From Vibrio barjaei (GTDB lineage: Bacteria; Pseudomonadota; Gammaproteobacteria; Enterobacterales; Vibrionaceae), in NCBI RefSeq assembly GCF_001639065.2, contig NZ_LQXO02000053.1, positions 434,001-498,000 of the forward strand: a stretch of 64,000 nucleotides of DNA, in the 5' to 3' direction. Shown piece after piece: positions 42,558 through 52,716 of this stretch; the stretch's first letter is position 1, and each line of letters begins with the position of its first letter. Under the pieces are notes generated by a model. It saw nothing but the letters and a program-made list of their open reading frames with translations, had not been told where the DNA came from and did not search any database. The translations under genes and the position numbers were made by a program.

Positions 42558-43010
42558 ATGCTCAAGAGTACGATTCTATTGTGTGCGCTTCTCTCTTCCC
42601 TAGCTTTGGCCTCAAATTTAACGATGAAGAGTGAAGGTGTCACTTTCAAAACATACACGGATGAGGACTTGGCGAATATGCCACAAACTAGTATTACGAC
42701 TGAGCTACCTTGGTTAGAAGGTGAAAATCACTTCACCGGTGTTTCACTTATCGAACTTTTTGCTCAAGCAAACGCACAAGTCCCTGACACGATTACCTTT
42801 GTCGCACTTAATGATTATAAAGTCGCAATTAACCTCAAAGACATCCAAGCTTACAACCCTATCGTCGCGAATCGGAAAAATGGTGAAAAGATGTCTGTCA
42901 GGGATAAAGGACCTTTCTGGGTGATATTCCCCATTTCTCAATTCCCTGAAATTGATACAACTGACTATCACTCTATGATGATTTGGCAGTTAAAAGAAGT
43001 TAGCTACTGA
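42558..43010 (+). CDS. Periplasmic molybdopterin-binding-fold protein, partner of the next GGDEF-like protein
   Basis: 150 residues with a signal peptide (STILLCALLSSLALA) and a domain like the oxidoreductase molybdopterin-binding fold (FTGVSLIELFAQANA, FVALNDYKVAINL, GPFWVIFPISQ). It lacks a conserved Cys for the cofactor, so it more likely acts as a binding or sensory protein. An AAGGAAC site lies upstream. Its stop codon is one base from the next start codon, so the two are coupled and probably work as sensor plus membrane effector. Confidence 0.78.
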   Translation: MLKSTILLCALLSSLALASNLTMKSEGVTFKTYTDEDLANMPQTSITTELPWLEGENHFTGVSLIELFAQANAQVPDTITFVALNDYKVAINLKDIQAYNPIVANRKNGEKMSVRDKGPFWVIFPISQFPEIDTTDYHSMMIWQLKEVSY

Positions 43011-43011
43011 T

Positions 43012-44067
43012 ATGCTAAATACTTATTCTATTCGCCGGTTTCCTATCAATCTGGCGAAGCTCATACTGATCATAATCACTTCCTGCGTTTTGGCAGTGAA
43101 CGTTATTACCATAGACCGCATTAATCATATTAACGAAGACCTGTCTGAACGAAAGAACGAAGCGACATGGTTTATACTACAGCTCGTCAAAGAATATTCT
43201 AATTTCATTACGCAAACCCATATCACACCGCTCGACACAGAGAAGATTTGGCTCTCTTATGACCTCACTTGGAGTCGTTTTGACATTATTCTGAATAGCA
43301 AAGAATCCGCTAACTTCATCAAACAAGCCAATTATCACGACTTCTTCATTGCTCAATTCGACAAATTCAAAGTCCTTGAGCGCTCCTTAAAACTACTACA
43401 AGAAAAACCTGAACTTCAAACTGCACTCAACCAACGTATCAAGCTCAACTTCAATGAAGTCATTCATTTTATTAATAATAAATTCCAAATAGAGAGCCCT
43501 CTTAGTGAGAAGAGTCGCACTTTAATAGAACGCTTATTGGTACTTCAGAAAGTAAGTACTGTTGCGTTAATCGTCTTGTTCATCGTTATATCGGTGATTT
43601 TCTGGATTGAGACCCAAATGAGGCAAACCACTCAGCGAAGAGATCCACTCACACGCTTGTTAAATCGTGTTGCTCTTACGACTGACATTAAAGCGAATCT
43701 CACGGCTCCTCACTACAATTTGCTATCAATCAGAGTGCAAAACGTAGCAGAAGTGAATCAAAAATACGGCATCGATTACGGTGATGTCATCATAAAAACT
43801 GCGGCACAGAGGGTAATGGCTTTTCTAACCGATGATTTACTGCTATATCGCTATAGTGGTGCCCAATTCATTATTTTAGGCAAGACAGAAGATTCGTTAA
43901 TTTCCGATAAGTTAGTACAGAAACTCAAAGAAGAGCTTTCAAAAACCATCGAATTGAGTGACATGGAGTTGGTACTGGACGTTTCCCTATCGCAAGAGCT
44001 TAATCTTAAACGAAGCAGCTTGATGGAGGCACTAACGCAACTATCCCGTAAAGCTCTAACCACTTAA
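43012..44067 (+). CDS. Membrane protein with degenerate GGDEF domain
   Basis: 351 residues: helix at about 15-35, periplasmic domain of about 150 residues, second helix (VALIVLFIVISVIFWIE), then a GGDEF-fold domain (RDPLTRLLNRVALTTDI). The catalytic motif reads RYSGAQF instead of GGDEF, so cyclase activity is unlikely; it may bind GTP or c-di-GMP or act by contact. It follows the periplasmic molybdopterin-fold protein by one base and is convergent with the EAL protein. Confidence 0.82.
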   Translation: MLNTYSIRRFPINLAKLILIIITSCVLAVNVITIDRINHINEDLSERKNEATWFILQLVKEYSNFITQTHITPLDTEKIWLSYDLTWSRFDIILNSKESANFIKQANYHDFFIAQFDKFKVLERSLKLLQEKPELQTALNQRIKLNFNEVIHFINNKFQIESPLSEKSRTLIERLLVLQKVSTVALIVLFIVISVIFWIETQMRQTTQRRDPLTRLLNRVALTTDIKANLTAPHYNLLSIRVQNVAEVNQKYGIDYGDVIIKTAAQRVMAFLTDDLLLYRYSGAQFIILGKTEDSLISDKLVQKLKEELSKTIELSDMELVLDVSLSQELNLKRSSLMEALTQLSRKALTT

Positions 44068-44092
44068 TAACTTCACCCACTTAATAGACTCA

Positions 44093-46504
44093 CTAAGGTC
44101 GATCTGCGATTTTTAGATTGGTCACTTTAACAGAGAGTACATCATAAGGTCCTACTTTGTAGAACTTACATAATTCAAGGTATCCAAGGGGTTTACTGAA
44201 GAAATAGCCTTGCAAGTAATCACATCCAATTTCAGTTAGATAGCGAAATTGATTGGCGGTCTCTACCCCTTCCCCCACGACCTTAGCTTGACAGTTATGG
44301 CCTAATGCTATGATTGACTTAAGCATTCGCTCTTCACTTGCTTGCTCACTAATTCGATCAACAAAGCTCTTATCTATCTTCAGTTCATCAACTGGGTATA
44401 GGAGCAGCTGATTGATTGAAGCGTAACCAGTTCCGAAGTCATCCAAGGACACCTTGAAACCCAACTCTCGAAGCCCCGAGATGATGGCAACTGTGTCTTG
44501 AGTACTTCGTACATAACTAGTCTCGGTCACCTCTAATATAACTCTATGATGCTTGACACCATACTTCCTACACAGGTTACAGATTTGCTCAATGAATTCG
44601 TTATTGTATAACTCTAACGCAGAGATATTGATCGAGATACTTCCCGTATAATCACAATCTCTTTTCATTTTTTGCAAGTCTCTCAATGCATTCTCTATAA
44701 CCCATCGATCAATATCACCAATAATGTTTGCTTTCTCTGCTACCGGGATAAATTCATCTGGTCCAATGCCTTTCTCCTGTAACACCGGGCATCGCACTAA
44801 TGCCTCAAGGCTGGCAATCTCAAAGGATTTCGCGTCAATTATTGGCATATAACACAGCTCAAACCCATGCGTTTGGGTACATGTCATAAGTACCCTCTCA
44901 ATGTCATCAATACGAGACAAATCATCCAATAACTGGTCGTCAAATAGCACTAAGGAGCGCTGGTTCTTAATTTGCTTCGCTTTGTTTAGCGCTTCTTCCA
45001 ACCCTTTTTGCCACAAGTGTGATTGTTCGCCACGGCAGAGAGGAAAAATGGCCATAGCAAGCTCCAAGTTAATTGGTAAGACTTCAAGTAACCCTGCTCG
45101 CTTAAGTGCCTTCTCACTATTCACTATTTGCAACTTAACTTTATTTTCATCACTCGCTTCAAGAAGTACACAGAATGTATTACTACCGTATCGACAAACT
45201 GAATAATCACTGTTTACAGAACCTTTACTCTCTTGATATTGGCTGACAAGCAATTCTATTTCTCTCGCTAAGTTCTTTAAAACTTGGTCAGCAATACGTG
45301 CTCCATAAAGGTCATTGATTCGTCTAAAATCGATAATATCCCAAGCGACAATATAGGTCGTTTTCGTCGAATAGCTGGCAATACGCTGCTCTACAAAATG
45401 AATAAATGACCTGCGATTGGCAAGACGGGTAAGACCATCGAACTCCGCTTCAAACTTTACTTTACTCAAGCTATCTATATAGGCATTTTTTAGAACTGAA
45501 ACTTCATCAGTACCTTTAGCTCTTTTAAAGTATCGTAGCTCCAACCCACCTTTATGGATTTCTGACAACAAAGCATCTATCGGATAAAGTATTCGACGGC
45601 GTATAATCAAGTGAATGACCATCAACAGCACGAACATTACCAGGAACAGATACCCAAACACATCTAAGGCAAGTTCTTTCTTAATGGTTGTGTAATGTGA
45701 ATCTAGAATATTCAGCTCTACAATTAATCCAGCCCCGGCAATACGCATAATATTGCCATCAATGAATTCACTACCCAGTTCTTTAACCACAATATTAGCA
45801 CCAATTTTGTCTTCCAAAACACCATTACTAAATTCTAAGCTGATATATGGATACTGAGATGCTTCGCTAAACAAAGCGTTAATTTCTATAAGACTACCAT
45901 CAACAACTAATAAACTACGGTCTGGTCGAGTTATCGCATATTTGTCATCAGGAAGTAAAGTAGGATCATAAGCACCTGTCGAACTATATCTGACCTCTCC
46001 TGTTAAAGATTGGTAGATATTTCCCGACAGATCAAAAGGCTCCCTAAGGGAAACCTTAACATGGGAGTCAAAGACATGCTGGTAAAGGTCATCAGGCAAA
46101 GACCGAGCGCTAAATGGATTCGACTTTGAAGAAGCGGCTGTCATAGTAAACATTTCATCTAGTACATAGATTGCCGTATTGCTCTCTTGCCTACTATGAT
46201 CTCGACTTAGTACATAATTGATATGTGACTCAAGGAAGTTCCGACTGCTTAAAACGCCAGTGTCTTGAATATGACGTAAAAACTGCGTACTGCCTGATAT
46301 TTCATAGCCTAAAGCCTCTATGCCTTTTATCTCAAAGCGTGTAGCCTTTAGAGCAGCTTCTACATTTGCGATCCATTTCGAACGTTCCAGCAACTTCAGT
46401 TCGTCAAGCTGCCAATGGTAAAGTACAGCTCCTGCCCCAACAGTAATTACGCCGATCGTTGGTATCAATGCTAAATGCAGCCTTTGCAATAACTTCATCG
46501 TCAC
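44093..46504 (-). CDS. MbaA-like membrane c-di-GMP phosphodiesterase (degenerate GGDEF, intact EAL)
   Basis: 803 residues: helix, periplasmic domain of about 240 residues, helix (YLFLVMFVLLMVIHLII), GGDEF fold with RYGSNTF replacing GGDEF, then an EAL domain. The EAL residues are all present: LEALVR, SINISA, EVTET, LDDFGTGYAS, LKIDKSF and VGEGVET, so phosphodiesterase activity is expected. It overlaps the upstream NspS-like gene by four bases (ATGA). The arrangement matches V. cholerae nspS-mbaA, where periplasmic polyamine binding controls c-di-GMP and biofilm. The exact ortholog is uncertain since the window gives no direct comparison. Confidence 0.85.
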   Translation of the reverse strand: MTMKLLQRLHLALIPTIGVITVGAGAVLYHWQLDELKLLERSKWIANVEAALKATRFEIKGIEALGYEISGSTQFLRHIQDTGVLSSRNFLESHINYVLSRDHSRQESNTAIYVLDEMFTMTAASSKSNPFSARSLPDDLYQHVFDSHVKVSLREPFDLSGNIYQSLTGEVRYSSTGAYDPTLLPDDKYAITRPDRSLLVVDGSLIEINALFSEASQYPYISLEFSNGVLEDKIGANIVVKELGSEFIDGNIMRIAGAGLIVELNILDSHYTTIKKELALDVFGYLFLVMFVLLMVIHLIIRRRILYPIDALLSEIHKGGLELRYFKRAKGTDEVSVLKNAYIDSLSKVKFEAEFDGLTRLANRRSFIHFVEQRIASYSTKTTYIVAWDIIDFRRINDLYGARIADQVLKNLAREIELLVSQYQESKGSVNSDYSVCRYGSNTFCVLLEASDENKVKLQIVNSEKALKRAGLLEVLPINLELAMAIFPLCRGEQSHLWQKGLEEALNKAKQIKNQRSLVLFDDQLLDDLSRIDDIERVLMTCTQTHGFELCYMPIIDAKSFEIASLEALVRCPVLQEKGIGPDEFIPVAEKANIIGDIDRWVIENALRDLQKMKRDCDYTGSISINISALELYNNEFIEQICNLCRKYGVKHHRVILEVTETSYVRSTQDTVAIISGLRELGFKVSLDDFGTGYASINQLLLYPVDELKIDKSFVDRISEQASEERMLKSIIALGHNCQAKVVGEGVETANQFRYLTEIGCDYLQGYFFSKPLGYLELCKFYKVGPYDVLSVKVTNLKIADRP

Positions 46505-47568
46505 CTCAGGTCTTCTACAATTCGCTGTCTCAATCGCAAGCCGACGTCACTGATAGGTCGGTAGATATAGCTACGTTCAATTAATGTAGGGTCGGGGTTG
46601 ATGATGGGGTCACTTAAGTATTCCTCACTCAAATAAGGAGCGACATTGAGATTGGGTGATGAAAACCAAGATTCTTCTGCATTCAAAGCGGCGACTTCAG
46701 GATAGGATAAATAATCGATAGCTTTGATCGTCGCTTTGCTCACTGGCCTACCTGCAGGCACAGCAAGGCATTCAAGCCAAACTACAGTACCTTCTTCAGG
46801 AACCACATATTTCCATTGGACTTCGTCAGAATCGCTCAATTGGTTTAATACATACTCGTCACCAGAAAAGCCAAATGCCATGTAAATGTTATCAAGCTTT
46901 TTCGGCTCTTGGATGGCCTCCAAAATATATTCTGTAGAGCTTAGAAAAGGTCGCTGCTGCTCTAACAGTTGGTAGGCATCGTGAAGTTTTTCTTCGTTAT
47001 CTGAAAAAGGGTCATGTTTTAGAAACATCATCGCCGCGCCAATGAGATCGATGGGGTGATAGTACATGGAGATCTTGTTTCTAAGAGCATCGTCGGGGTT
47101 CAACAATGACGCCCAAGATGTAACTGGATTTTGGGTCTTGTCGCTACGATACAGAATACCACTGGTTCCCCATGAATATGGGATTCCATACTCGCCACAC
47201 GCATCCAACCAACGTTTTTCAAATCGATTGGCTATTCGATTTTGAATAGAGCTTATGTTTTGTATAGCTCCCTGTTTAGCTAACATCTGCAAGCGCACAC
47301 TTTCAACTACTACCAAATCAATGGTTCGTCCCCTTTCACTGAGGAGCAGTTCGTCACGCACCGCTTCATCAGAAAAGAAGAACTCTTCAATGGTAATATT
47401 ATGCTTTGATTTAAAGTCATTTTTGACTGTTGGAGAGAGGTAGGCTTCCCAGTTGTATAGGTGGACGGTGTCGCTACTATGATCGGCAAAAGCAGGCGCA
47501 ATCAGCACGAGAGCAGAAAGTACTACTCGTTTAATTACGACCACTTTTGGCAGAACCTGTCGTTGCAT
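46501..47568 (-). CDS. NspS-like periplasmic polyamine-binding protein
   Basis: 355 residues with a signal peptide (VVLSALVLIAPAFA) and a PotD/NspS-type binding fold (VHLYNWEAYLSPTVKNDF, YGIPYSWGTSGILYRSD). It would bind norspermidine, spermidine or a related amine and signal to the MbaA-like protein; no ABC transporter genes are nearby, which supports a sensory rather than uptake role. It is first in a two-gene operon with a four-base overlap. Confidence 0.85.
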   Translation of the reverse strand: MQRQVLPKVVVIKRVVLSALVLIAPAFADHSSDTVHLYNWEAYLSPTVKNDFKSKHNITIEEFFFSDEAVRDELLLSERGRTIDLVVVESVRLQMLAKQGAIQNISSIQNRIANRFEKRWLDACGEYGIPYSWGTSGILYRSDKTQNPVTSWASLLNPDDALRNKISMYYHPIDLIGAAMMFLKHDPFSDNEEKLHDAYQLLEQQRPFLSSTEYILEAIQEPKKLDNIYMAFGFSGDEYVLNQLSDSDEVQWKYVVPEEGTVVWLECLAVPAGRPVSKATIKAIDYLSYPEVAALNAEESWFSSPNLNVAPYLSEEYLSDPIINPDPTLIERSYIYRPISDVGLRLRQRIVEDLR

Positions 47569-47658
47569 CTGCTAGTCCTTTAGCTTTTACTAACATAATC
47601 AGACTAGAACATAGTGTTAGTGATTGCGATGCAAACCCTATCTCATTACTGAGAATAG

Positions 47659-48366
47659 TTACTTTTGCGTACTATCCTTCTCTTTCGGGATTGGTAGTGT
47701 TTCTAATTCAGAGTCACCTGTTACCATGTTGATTTTAAAAAGGTATAAGTTTTCAGGGTCCCCATAGTGCCTAAAAGTAAATTGGTAACTATGAGCAGGG
47801 TAGAAAATGGGAAGGTCTTCGACCATAGCGATACCATAACCGTCTTGAACCACTATTTCTTGAACCTCAAGAGTTTGTTCGGCAGTTTGTCTCTCACGCT
47901 CTCGACTATACTCGGGAGCGACAGATGGATTTGTCGGATAGGCTTTTCCATCAAAGCTCATCGTTCTAAGTGAACCATTACTCCAAACGTAAAAGTCTTT
48001 CCAACCATTCGTTGTTCGATCTGAAACAAGGATAGGCTTTCGTGTCACCGTCATTCTGTTGAGCAAGTCACCCGATGAAGAGAATAGGTAGGCCGTACAA
48101 CCTCCAGAACCACAGAAATAAGGATCCTGCATAAGAACAAGCAGTTCATCATCGCCATCTTTATTCAGGTCAGTAGACCCAGCTAGGTATTTATAGTCTT
48201 TTTCATCAGGATCGAGTTGTTCTGGTTGTAGAATGTCTTCTTTCACTAAGCGGTCAACATTATCCAATGTAAACACACTTGGTCTAGGTTCCTCTGAAGC
48301 ACTATGAAGACAACCGGTAAGGCCAATCACTAAGGAACCGAGAATCAATAGCTTTTTTAATTTCAA
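47659..48366 (-). CDS. Lipoprotein with calcium-binding-like loop
   Basis: 235 residues with a lipobox (LVIGLTGC). A DLNKDGDDELLVLM segment resembles an EF-hand or FG-GAP-type Asp-rich loop, followed by a Cys pair (YFCGSGGCTAY). I do not recognise a named family. It is a single gene on the minus strand between the NspS-like and LysE genes. Confidence 0.75.
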   Translation of the reverse strand: MKLKKLLILGSLVIGLTGCLHSASEEPRPSVFTLDNVDRLVKEDILQPEQLDPDEKDYKYLAGSTDLNKDGDDELLVLMQDPYFCGSGGCTAYLFSSSGDLLNRMTVTRKPILVSDRTTNGWKDFYVWSNGSLRTMSFDGKAYPTNPSVAPEYSRERERQTAEQTLEVQEIVVQDGYGIAMVEDLPIFYPAHSYQFTFRHYGDPENLYLFKINMVTGDSELETLPIPKEKDSTQK

Positions 48367-48468
48367 ATTACAGTCTCAAAGTAGTCCATTATTTCCTAAG
48401 TGTAAGAAGTTAAATGGCATCTCTCAAGCTATTGATTCAACTATCTTAGTATTACTCGAACCTTAGAA

Positions 48469-49083
48469 TCACAAAGTATAAACGACGCGAACAGCCAAGA
48501 GTATTAAGACAACACCCGACAACTGGTCGATAATTTTCGCTTTCGACTTCAATGAATCTAACAACCTTGGCGATGACAGCATAAAGGTAATGAGTGTGTA
48601 CCAAAGCCCATCAATAATCAGAGGTGTCGCGACAATAATGGCTTTATCTGATACTTCACTTCCTATTGCAACAAATTGGCTAAATAGTGCAGTAAAGAAT
48701 AACGCGATTTTCGGGCTCAGAAGTGAGATAAACAGCCCTTCCTTTGCCGCTGATGCTACCGATACCTGTTTGCCAGACTCGAGGCGCTCGACAATTCCAC
48801 CTTTTGAACGAATAGCATTGAATCCTAGCCACGCAAGATAGAGTGCACCAAGCAATGATATTGTTTTAAAAACAATCGGGAATTGATGCAATAACACCGA
48901 CAAACCAAGAACCGTTACCAGTGCATAAACTCCAATCCCACATGCATGTGCCCATGCTGTTGCCAGTCCATGATTCCTTCCCCCAGCTAAACTGTGTTTT
49001 GCGACAATAGCGAGACTAGGACCTGGAGACATTGCCCCAAGAAGACAGATTGCAACTAAAGATAACCAAACAGTAAACGTCAT
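48469..49083 (-). CDS. LysE/RhtB family amino acid exporter
   Basis: 204 residues with six hydrophobic helices and the LysE motif GAMSPGPSLAIVAKHSLAGGR. It exports an amino acid or derivative across the inner membrane; substrate unknown. It ends 102 bases from the lipoprotein gene start and follows a LysR gene on the same strand, which may control it. Confidence 0.88.
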   Translation of the reverse strand: MTFTVWLSLVAICLLGAMSPGPSLAIVAKHSLAGGRNHGLATAWAHACGIGVYALVTVLGLSVLLHQFPIVFKTISLLGALYLAWLGFNAIRSKGGIVERLESGKQVSVASAAKEGLFISLLSPKIALFFTALFSQFVAIGSEVSDKAIIVATPLIIDGLWYTLITFMLSSPRLLDSLKSKAKIIDQLSGVVLILLAVRVVYTL

Positions 49084-49206
49084 AACAGCTCCTCAAATAA
49101 CTGGAGCTACTTTATCACTGCAATATTATGATTTGAAATCACCATTTTTCATCGTTGTAATGAAATCAAATCATAACCAGAACATTGATACTGTGCCGTT
49201 GTGAGA

Positions 49207-50121
49207 CTATCGTACCGAGTACATCGAACTACGCATTATGGATAACACGTGGTCTCGAGTCCAACGGTGCGCGGGTTCATGGTCGTATTTCGGGTGCCAT
49301 AACAACCAATACTTATGAGTAGGTACATTAAAGGGGATATCGATAACATGTAATCTTTGGGTCTTTTTGAGATTCACGGCGATATGTAGTGGAACGGTCA
49401 ACAGTGCGTCGGTTTGTTGCAACAGTGCAAAGGCTGAAGAGAAAAAAGGCGTTGAAACTAGAATTCTTCGTTTTAAGCTCCGTGCCTTCATTTCTCTATC
49501 AAGGAAACTGTCCTTATCTCCACCACCAGAGATTCGAATGTGCGGATACTCGCCCAATTCCTGCTCTGTAATTGTTTTAGTACCTGATAGTGGATGATTC
49601 TTGCGAGTCACAATGACAGGTATATCCTCCCCTATTTGCTGAGAACTCAAACCTAAAGGTGCTTCTGTTAACATAGTGGATGCCAGTTGAACATCGATTT
49701 CACTGAGTTTAGCTAGGTTGTCTGGTTCCCATAACCGGTAGGCAAACTCCATCGCGGGAGCCAAAGACGACAAATGTTCAACGAGCTCTGGAAGTATATA
49801 TTGAGCCACATAGTCAGAAGAAGAAAAGGTGAACGTTTGATCGAACAGTTGTGGGTCAAAGTCCGCTTGGCCTAACACCTTAGTAATGTTTTGGAACAAA
49901 CCTTCAAGCTCTGCTCCTAATCTCTCAGCACGCGGGGTCAAAACATAATGGTTGCCGCTTCTTACTAGCAAAGGATCGTGATAGATATCGCGCAATTGAC
50001 TAAGCTGGCGGCTTACGGCGGACTGAGTTAAGTTCAGCCTATCAGCCGCGCGACTCACGTGCTTCTCAGCTAATAGTACTTCTAGGGTATAGAGAAGATT
50101 AAGGTTGGTTTTTTGATTCAT
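49207..50121 (-). CDS. LysR family transcriptional regulator
   Basis: 304 residues with helix-turn-helix HVSRAADRLNLTQSAVSRQLSQLR and an effector domain. It lies 123 bases upstream of the LysE exporter gene on the same strand and just downstream of the SBP-GGDEF gene. Target and ligand unknown. Confidence 0.87.
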   Translation of the reverse strand: MNQKTNLNLLYTLEVLLAEKHVSRAADRLNLTQSAVSRQLSQLRDIYHDPLLVRSGNHYVLTPRAERLGAELEGLFQNITKVLGQADFDPQLFDQTFTFSSSDYVAQYILPELVEHLSSLAPAMEFAYRLWEPDNLAKLSEIDVQLASTMLTEAPLGLSSQQIGEDIPVIVTRKNHPLSGTKTITEQELGEYPHIRISGGGDKDSFLDREMKARSLKRRILVSTPFFSSAFALLQQTDALLTVPLHIAVNLKKTQRLHVIDIPFNVPTHKYWLLWHPKYDHEPAHRWTRDHVLSIMRSSMYSVR

Positions 50122-50154
50122 CTACTTCGACATCTATTCGTAAAAGAGATGTCA

Positions 50155-51585
50155 TCACTTGTCTATCGTGGACATTCTCTTAGCCTGTGAGGATATTAGC
50201 TCTACCACAGCACGGTTTTTCCCCTGCTTTTTAGCAACATACATCAGTCTATCGGCTTCATATAGTGTCTCACACTCCGACGCATCTTCGTACACCGCAC
50301 AACCTACACTCACTGTAACTGGTTGGGAGCAGATATCTTTAACATCTAACTCTCTGATAGAGCGACAGATATTTTGTGATAGTTGATAAGAATATTCAAA
50401 TCCTTGATACACATAGACCAGTGCAAATTCCTCACCACCAATACGCGCGATGACACAATCACTTTTGAGGAGCGACCGAATTGAGTTCGCAACAGATTTA
50501 ATCACTTTGTCGCCTTGAACATGACCAAATGTATCGTTGATTTTCTTAAAGTCATCAATATCGACAACGATAATCGCAAGATAACCACCAGTATGTCGAT
50601 ACTTCTCTAGTTTTTCTAAAAAATAGCGACGATTACTCAAACCAGTTAGTGCATCAGTTTCAGACAAGACTTTTAATTCTCTATTGGCGTTAGCCAGTTC
50701 ATTTGTTCTAGTGTTTACCGTATAGCGCAGTAAGAGTATATAAACGAACACACCGAGAATGATCATAATACCAATGATCGGTATTAGATGTTCTGGATAC
50801 ACCGTTTCAATGTGCATCCATCGACTGAGTATACGCTGTCGTTCATCAACACTGATCTTACTAAAGTTAGGGATCAAAACATCAAGCGTTGCCGTTTTGT
50901 TCTTGGCCACAGCAAAATACAGCGCACCGGAATAAAGATGCTTAACACCGATAAATTCACTTGTGTTCGACGACGTATATAAATAGTAATTCGCAACCTG
51001 AAGGTCCGCGACAAAAGCACGAATCTGGTGGGAAAAAGCCGCTTGCAATAACTTCGAATTATTATCGAACAAGGTTAATTCGACATTCGGGTAGTTCGTC
51101 TCTAAAAATTCAACTTCATAGCTTCCAGAAACGACGCCTACCTTATAGTTATGTCCCCCCATCAAGAACGAGTTAACATTAAAAGACTGCAAACTACTAT
51201 GAAAATAAAGCTGGGTATCGATTTCGAATATTTCACTACCGTAATCAAGGTAGTTTGCACGCGTTTTGGACCACAATAGTCCCGCATGTACATCTGCTTG
51301 GTCGTCGCGAACTAAGTCTAGCGACGATTGCCAATCAACTAGCTTGAACTGTATCTCGACATCATTCGCCTCGCCATACGCTCGCCAAAAGTCGATAAGA
51401 ATGCCTGCGGGTTGATTGTTTTCATCAAGGTAAGAGTAGGGTTTCCACGCTTTTGAGTTTGAAATGACAATAGTGTCAGTACCGCGTTCGACAGCTAAAG
51501 TGCTAGCCGGAAACAGTATCAACGCAACCATTACAAACACTACTTTGAGGAAGAACACTGACGCCTCTAAATTAACAACCAACAA
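50155..51585 (-). CDS. Diguanylate cyclase with periplasmic solute-binding (SBP_bac_3-like) domain
   Basis: 476 residues: N-terminal signal helix, periplasmic amino-acid-binding-like domain (about 35-265, with PYSYLDENNQPAGILIDF), helix (LIPIIGIMIILGVFVYILLL) and GGDEF domain with intact RIGGEEF. No RxxD I-site is visible at the usual spacing. It should make c-di-GMP in response to a small solute. It is a single gene, with the aspartate racemase gene upstream on the same strand. Confidence 0.88.
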   Translation of the reverse strand: MLVVNLEASVFFLKVVFVMVALILFPASTLAVERGTDTIVISNSKAWKPYSYLDENNQPAGILIDFWRAYGEANDVEIQFKLVDWQSSLDLVRDDQADVHAGLLWSKTRANYLDYGSEIFEIDTQLYFHSSLQSFNVNSFLMGGHNYKVGVVSGSYEVEFLETNYPNVELTLFDNNSKLLQAAFSHQIRAFVADLQVANYYLYTSSNTSEFIGVKHLYSGALYFAVAKNKTATLDVLIPNFSKISVDERQRILSRWMHIETVYPEHLIPIIGIMIILGVFVYILLLRYTVNTRTNELANANRELKVLSETDALTGLSNRRYFLEKLEKYRHTGGYLAIIVVDIDDFKKINDTFGHVQGDKVIKSVANSIRSLLKSDCVIARIGGEEFALVYVYQGFEYSYQLSQNICRSIRELDVKDICSQPVTVSVGCAVYEDASECETLYEADRLMYVAKKQGKNRAVVELISSQAKRMSTIDK

Positions 51586-51715
51586 GAGTGTTATTTATAG
51601 TCGTAAATTTCGTGATTTTCCCCTCAGATATTTTAAATCACGATCAAAATCTCATAATATCTCTGGAACGCAGTTCACTTTTCTTAGATGTTACCGCACT
51701 CCAGATCTTTGTGGT

Positions 51716-52411
51716 TTATTTGCTTAAAGCAAAATCAACAGCAGCTTCACTATGGATCTGTGTTGTGTCGTACAAAGGAACATCAGTGTATTTTTGCTCC
51801 ACTAGCATCGCTATTTCGGTACACCCTAGAATAATCGCTTGTGCGCCGTTATTTCTTAGGCTTTCAATGATCGTTAAGTAGCGTTGACGCGAAGTATCAC
51901 TCACCTTCCCTTTTACTAGCTCACTGTATATAACGTTATGGACGAGTGCTCGTTGCTCTTGGCTAGGCACGACTACTTCGATATCGTATTTCTGCTCAAG
52001 GCGTCCTTTGTAAAAACTCTGCTCCATTGTGAATGCTGTACCCAGTAGGCCAACTTTTGTAATCCCGTCATACTTCAAGCGCTCTGCGGTGGCATCAGCA
52101 ATATGCAAAAGAGGAATTGATATGACCTCTTCGATTTCTGATGCAACGTTATGCATAGTATTGGTACATATCAGTAAGCAGTCGGCACCTGCAGCTTCGA
52201 TACACTTGGCAGATTCACTTAAGCATCTAGCCGCAGCGTCCCAATCTCCCTGACGTTGTAAGGTCTCTATTTCCGCAAAATCGACACTGTATAGAGCAAC
52301 TTTGGCAGAATGAAAACCACCTAGTTCTCGCTTAACACCTTCGTTAATAGCTTTATAGTAGTTAGCCGTAGACTCCCAGCTCATTCCACCTAACAAACCT
52401 ATTGTTTTCAT
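51716..52411 (-). CDS. Aspartate/glutamate racemase family protein
   Basis: 231 residues. Two catalytic Cys are visible in CTNTMH and LGCTEI, with GLLGGMSWEST at the N-terminus as in aspartate racemases. It interconverts L- and D-aspartate or acts on a related acid without PLP. No signal peptide. It is divergent from the chemoreceptor gene across 305 bases. Confidence 0.88.
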   Translation of the reverse strand: MKTIGLLGGMSWESTANYYKAINEGVKRELGGFHSAKVALYSVDFAEIETLQRQGDWDAAARCLSESAKCIEAAGADCLLICTNTMHNVASEIEEVISIPLLHIADATAERLKYDGITKVGLLGTAFTMEQSFYKGRLEQKYDIEVVVPSQEQRALVHNVIYSELVKGKVSDTSRQRYLTIIESLRNNGAQAIILGCTEIAMLVEQKYTDVPLYDTTQIHSEAAVDFALSK

Positions 52412-52716
52412 ATCACCATCCTATTAATACGACGCTTCCTATCAAACTTGGTAAAAACTGGTGGTTCTCCCCTTGCCCTACCATTGTTGTATCATAGATT
52501 TCTCAAATCGTTACAGAACAATTTGCTAGGCTGGTTATATCAGAACACCGACCAGTCAATTTTAATGACATAACTACTAAAGTAATGCTGCTTGCCACCG
52601 ATAACATTTAAAGTTATACAAGACACTGTTCTTATTAACCCTAAAAATAACGATAATTTTCAAAGCAGTACTGGCTAGCCAACCGGCTATAGGTTTAAGC
52701 CAATCTAGGACGTAGT
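52412..52716. other. Divergent intergenic region, racemase/chemoreceptor
   Basis: 305 bases, AT-rich, holding both promoters by necessity. I found no palindrome, terminator or convincing sigma-28 site; a CGATAA sequence near 52651 is an isolated partial match. Confidence 0.5.

Noticed and set aside
52620..52680. Possible sigma-28 promoter for the chemoreceptor (TAAAGTTA and CGATAA fragments).
   Set aside because: The two fragments are not at the correct spacing.
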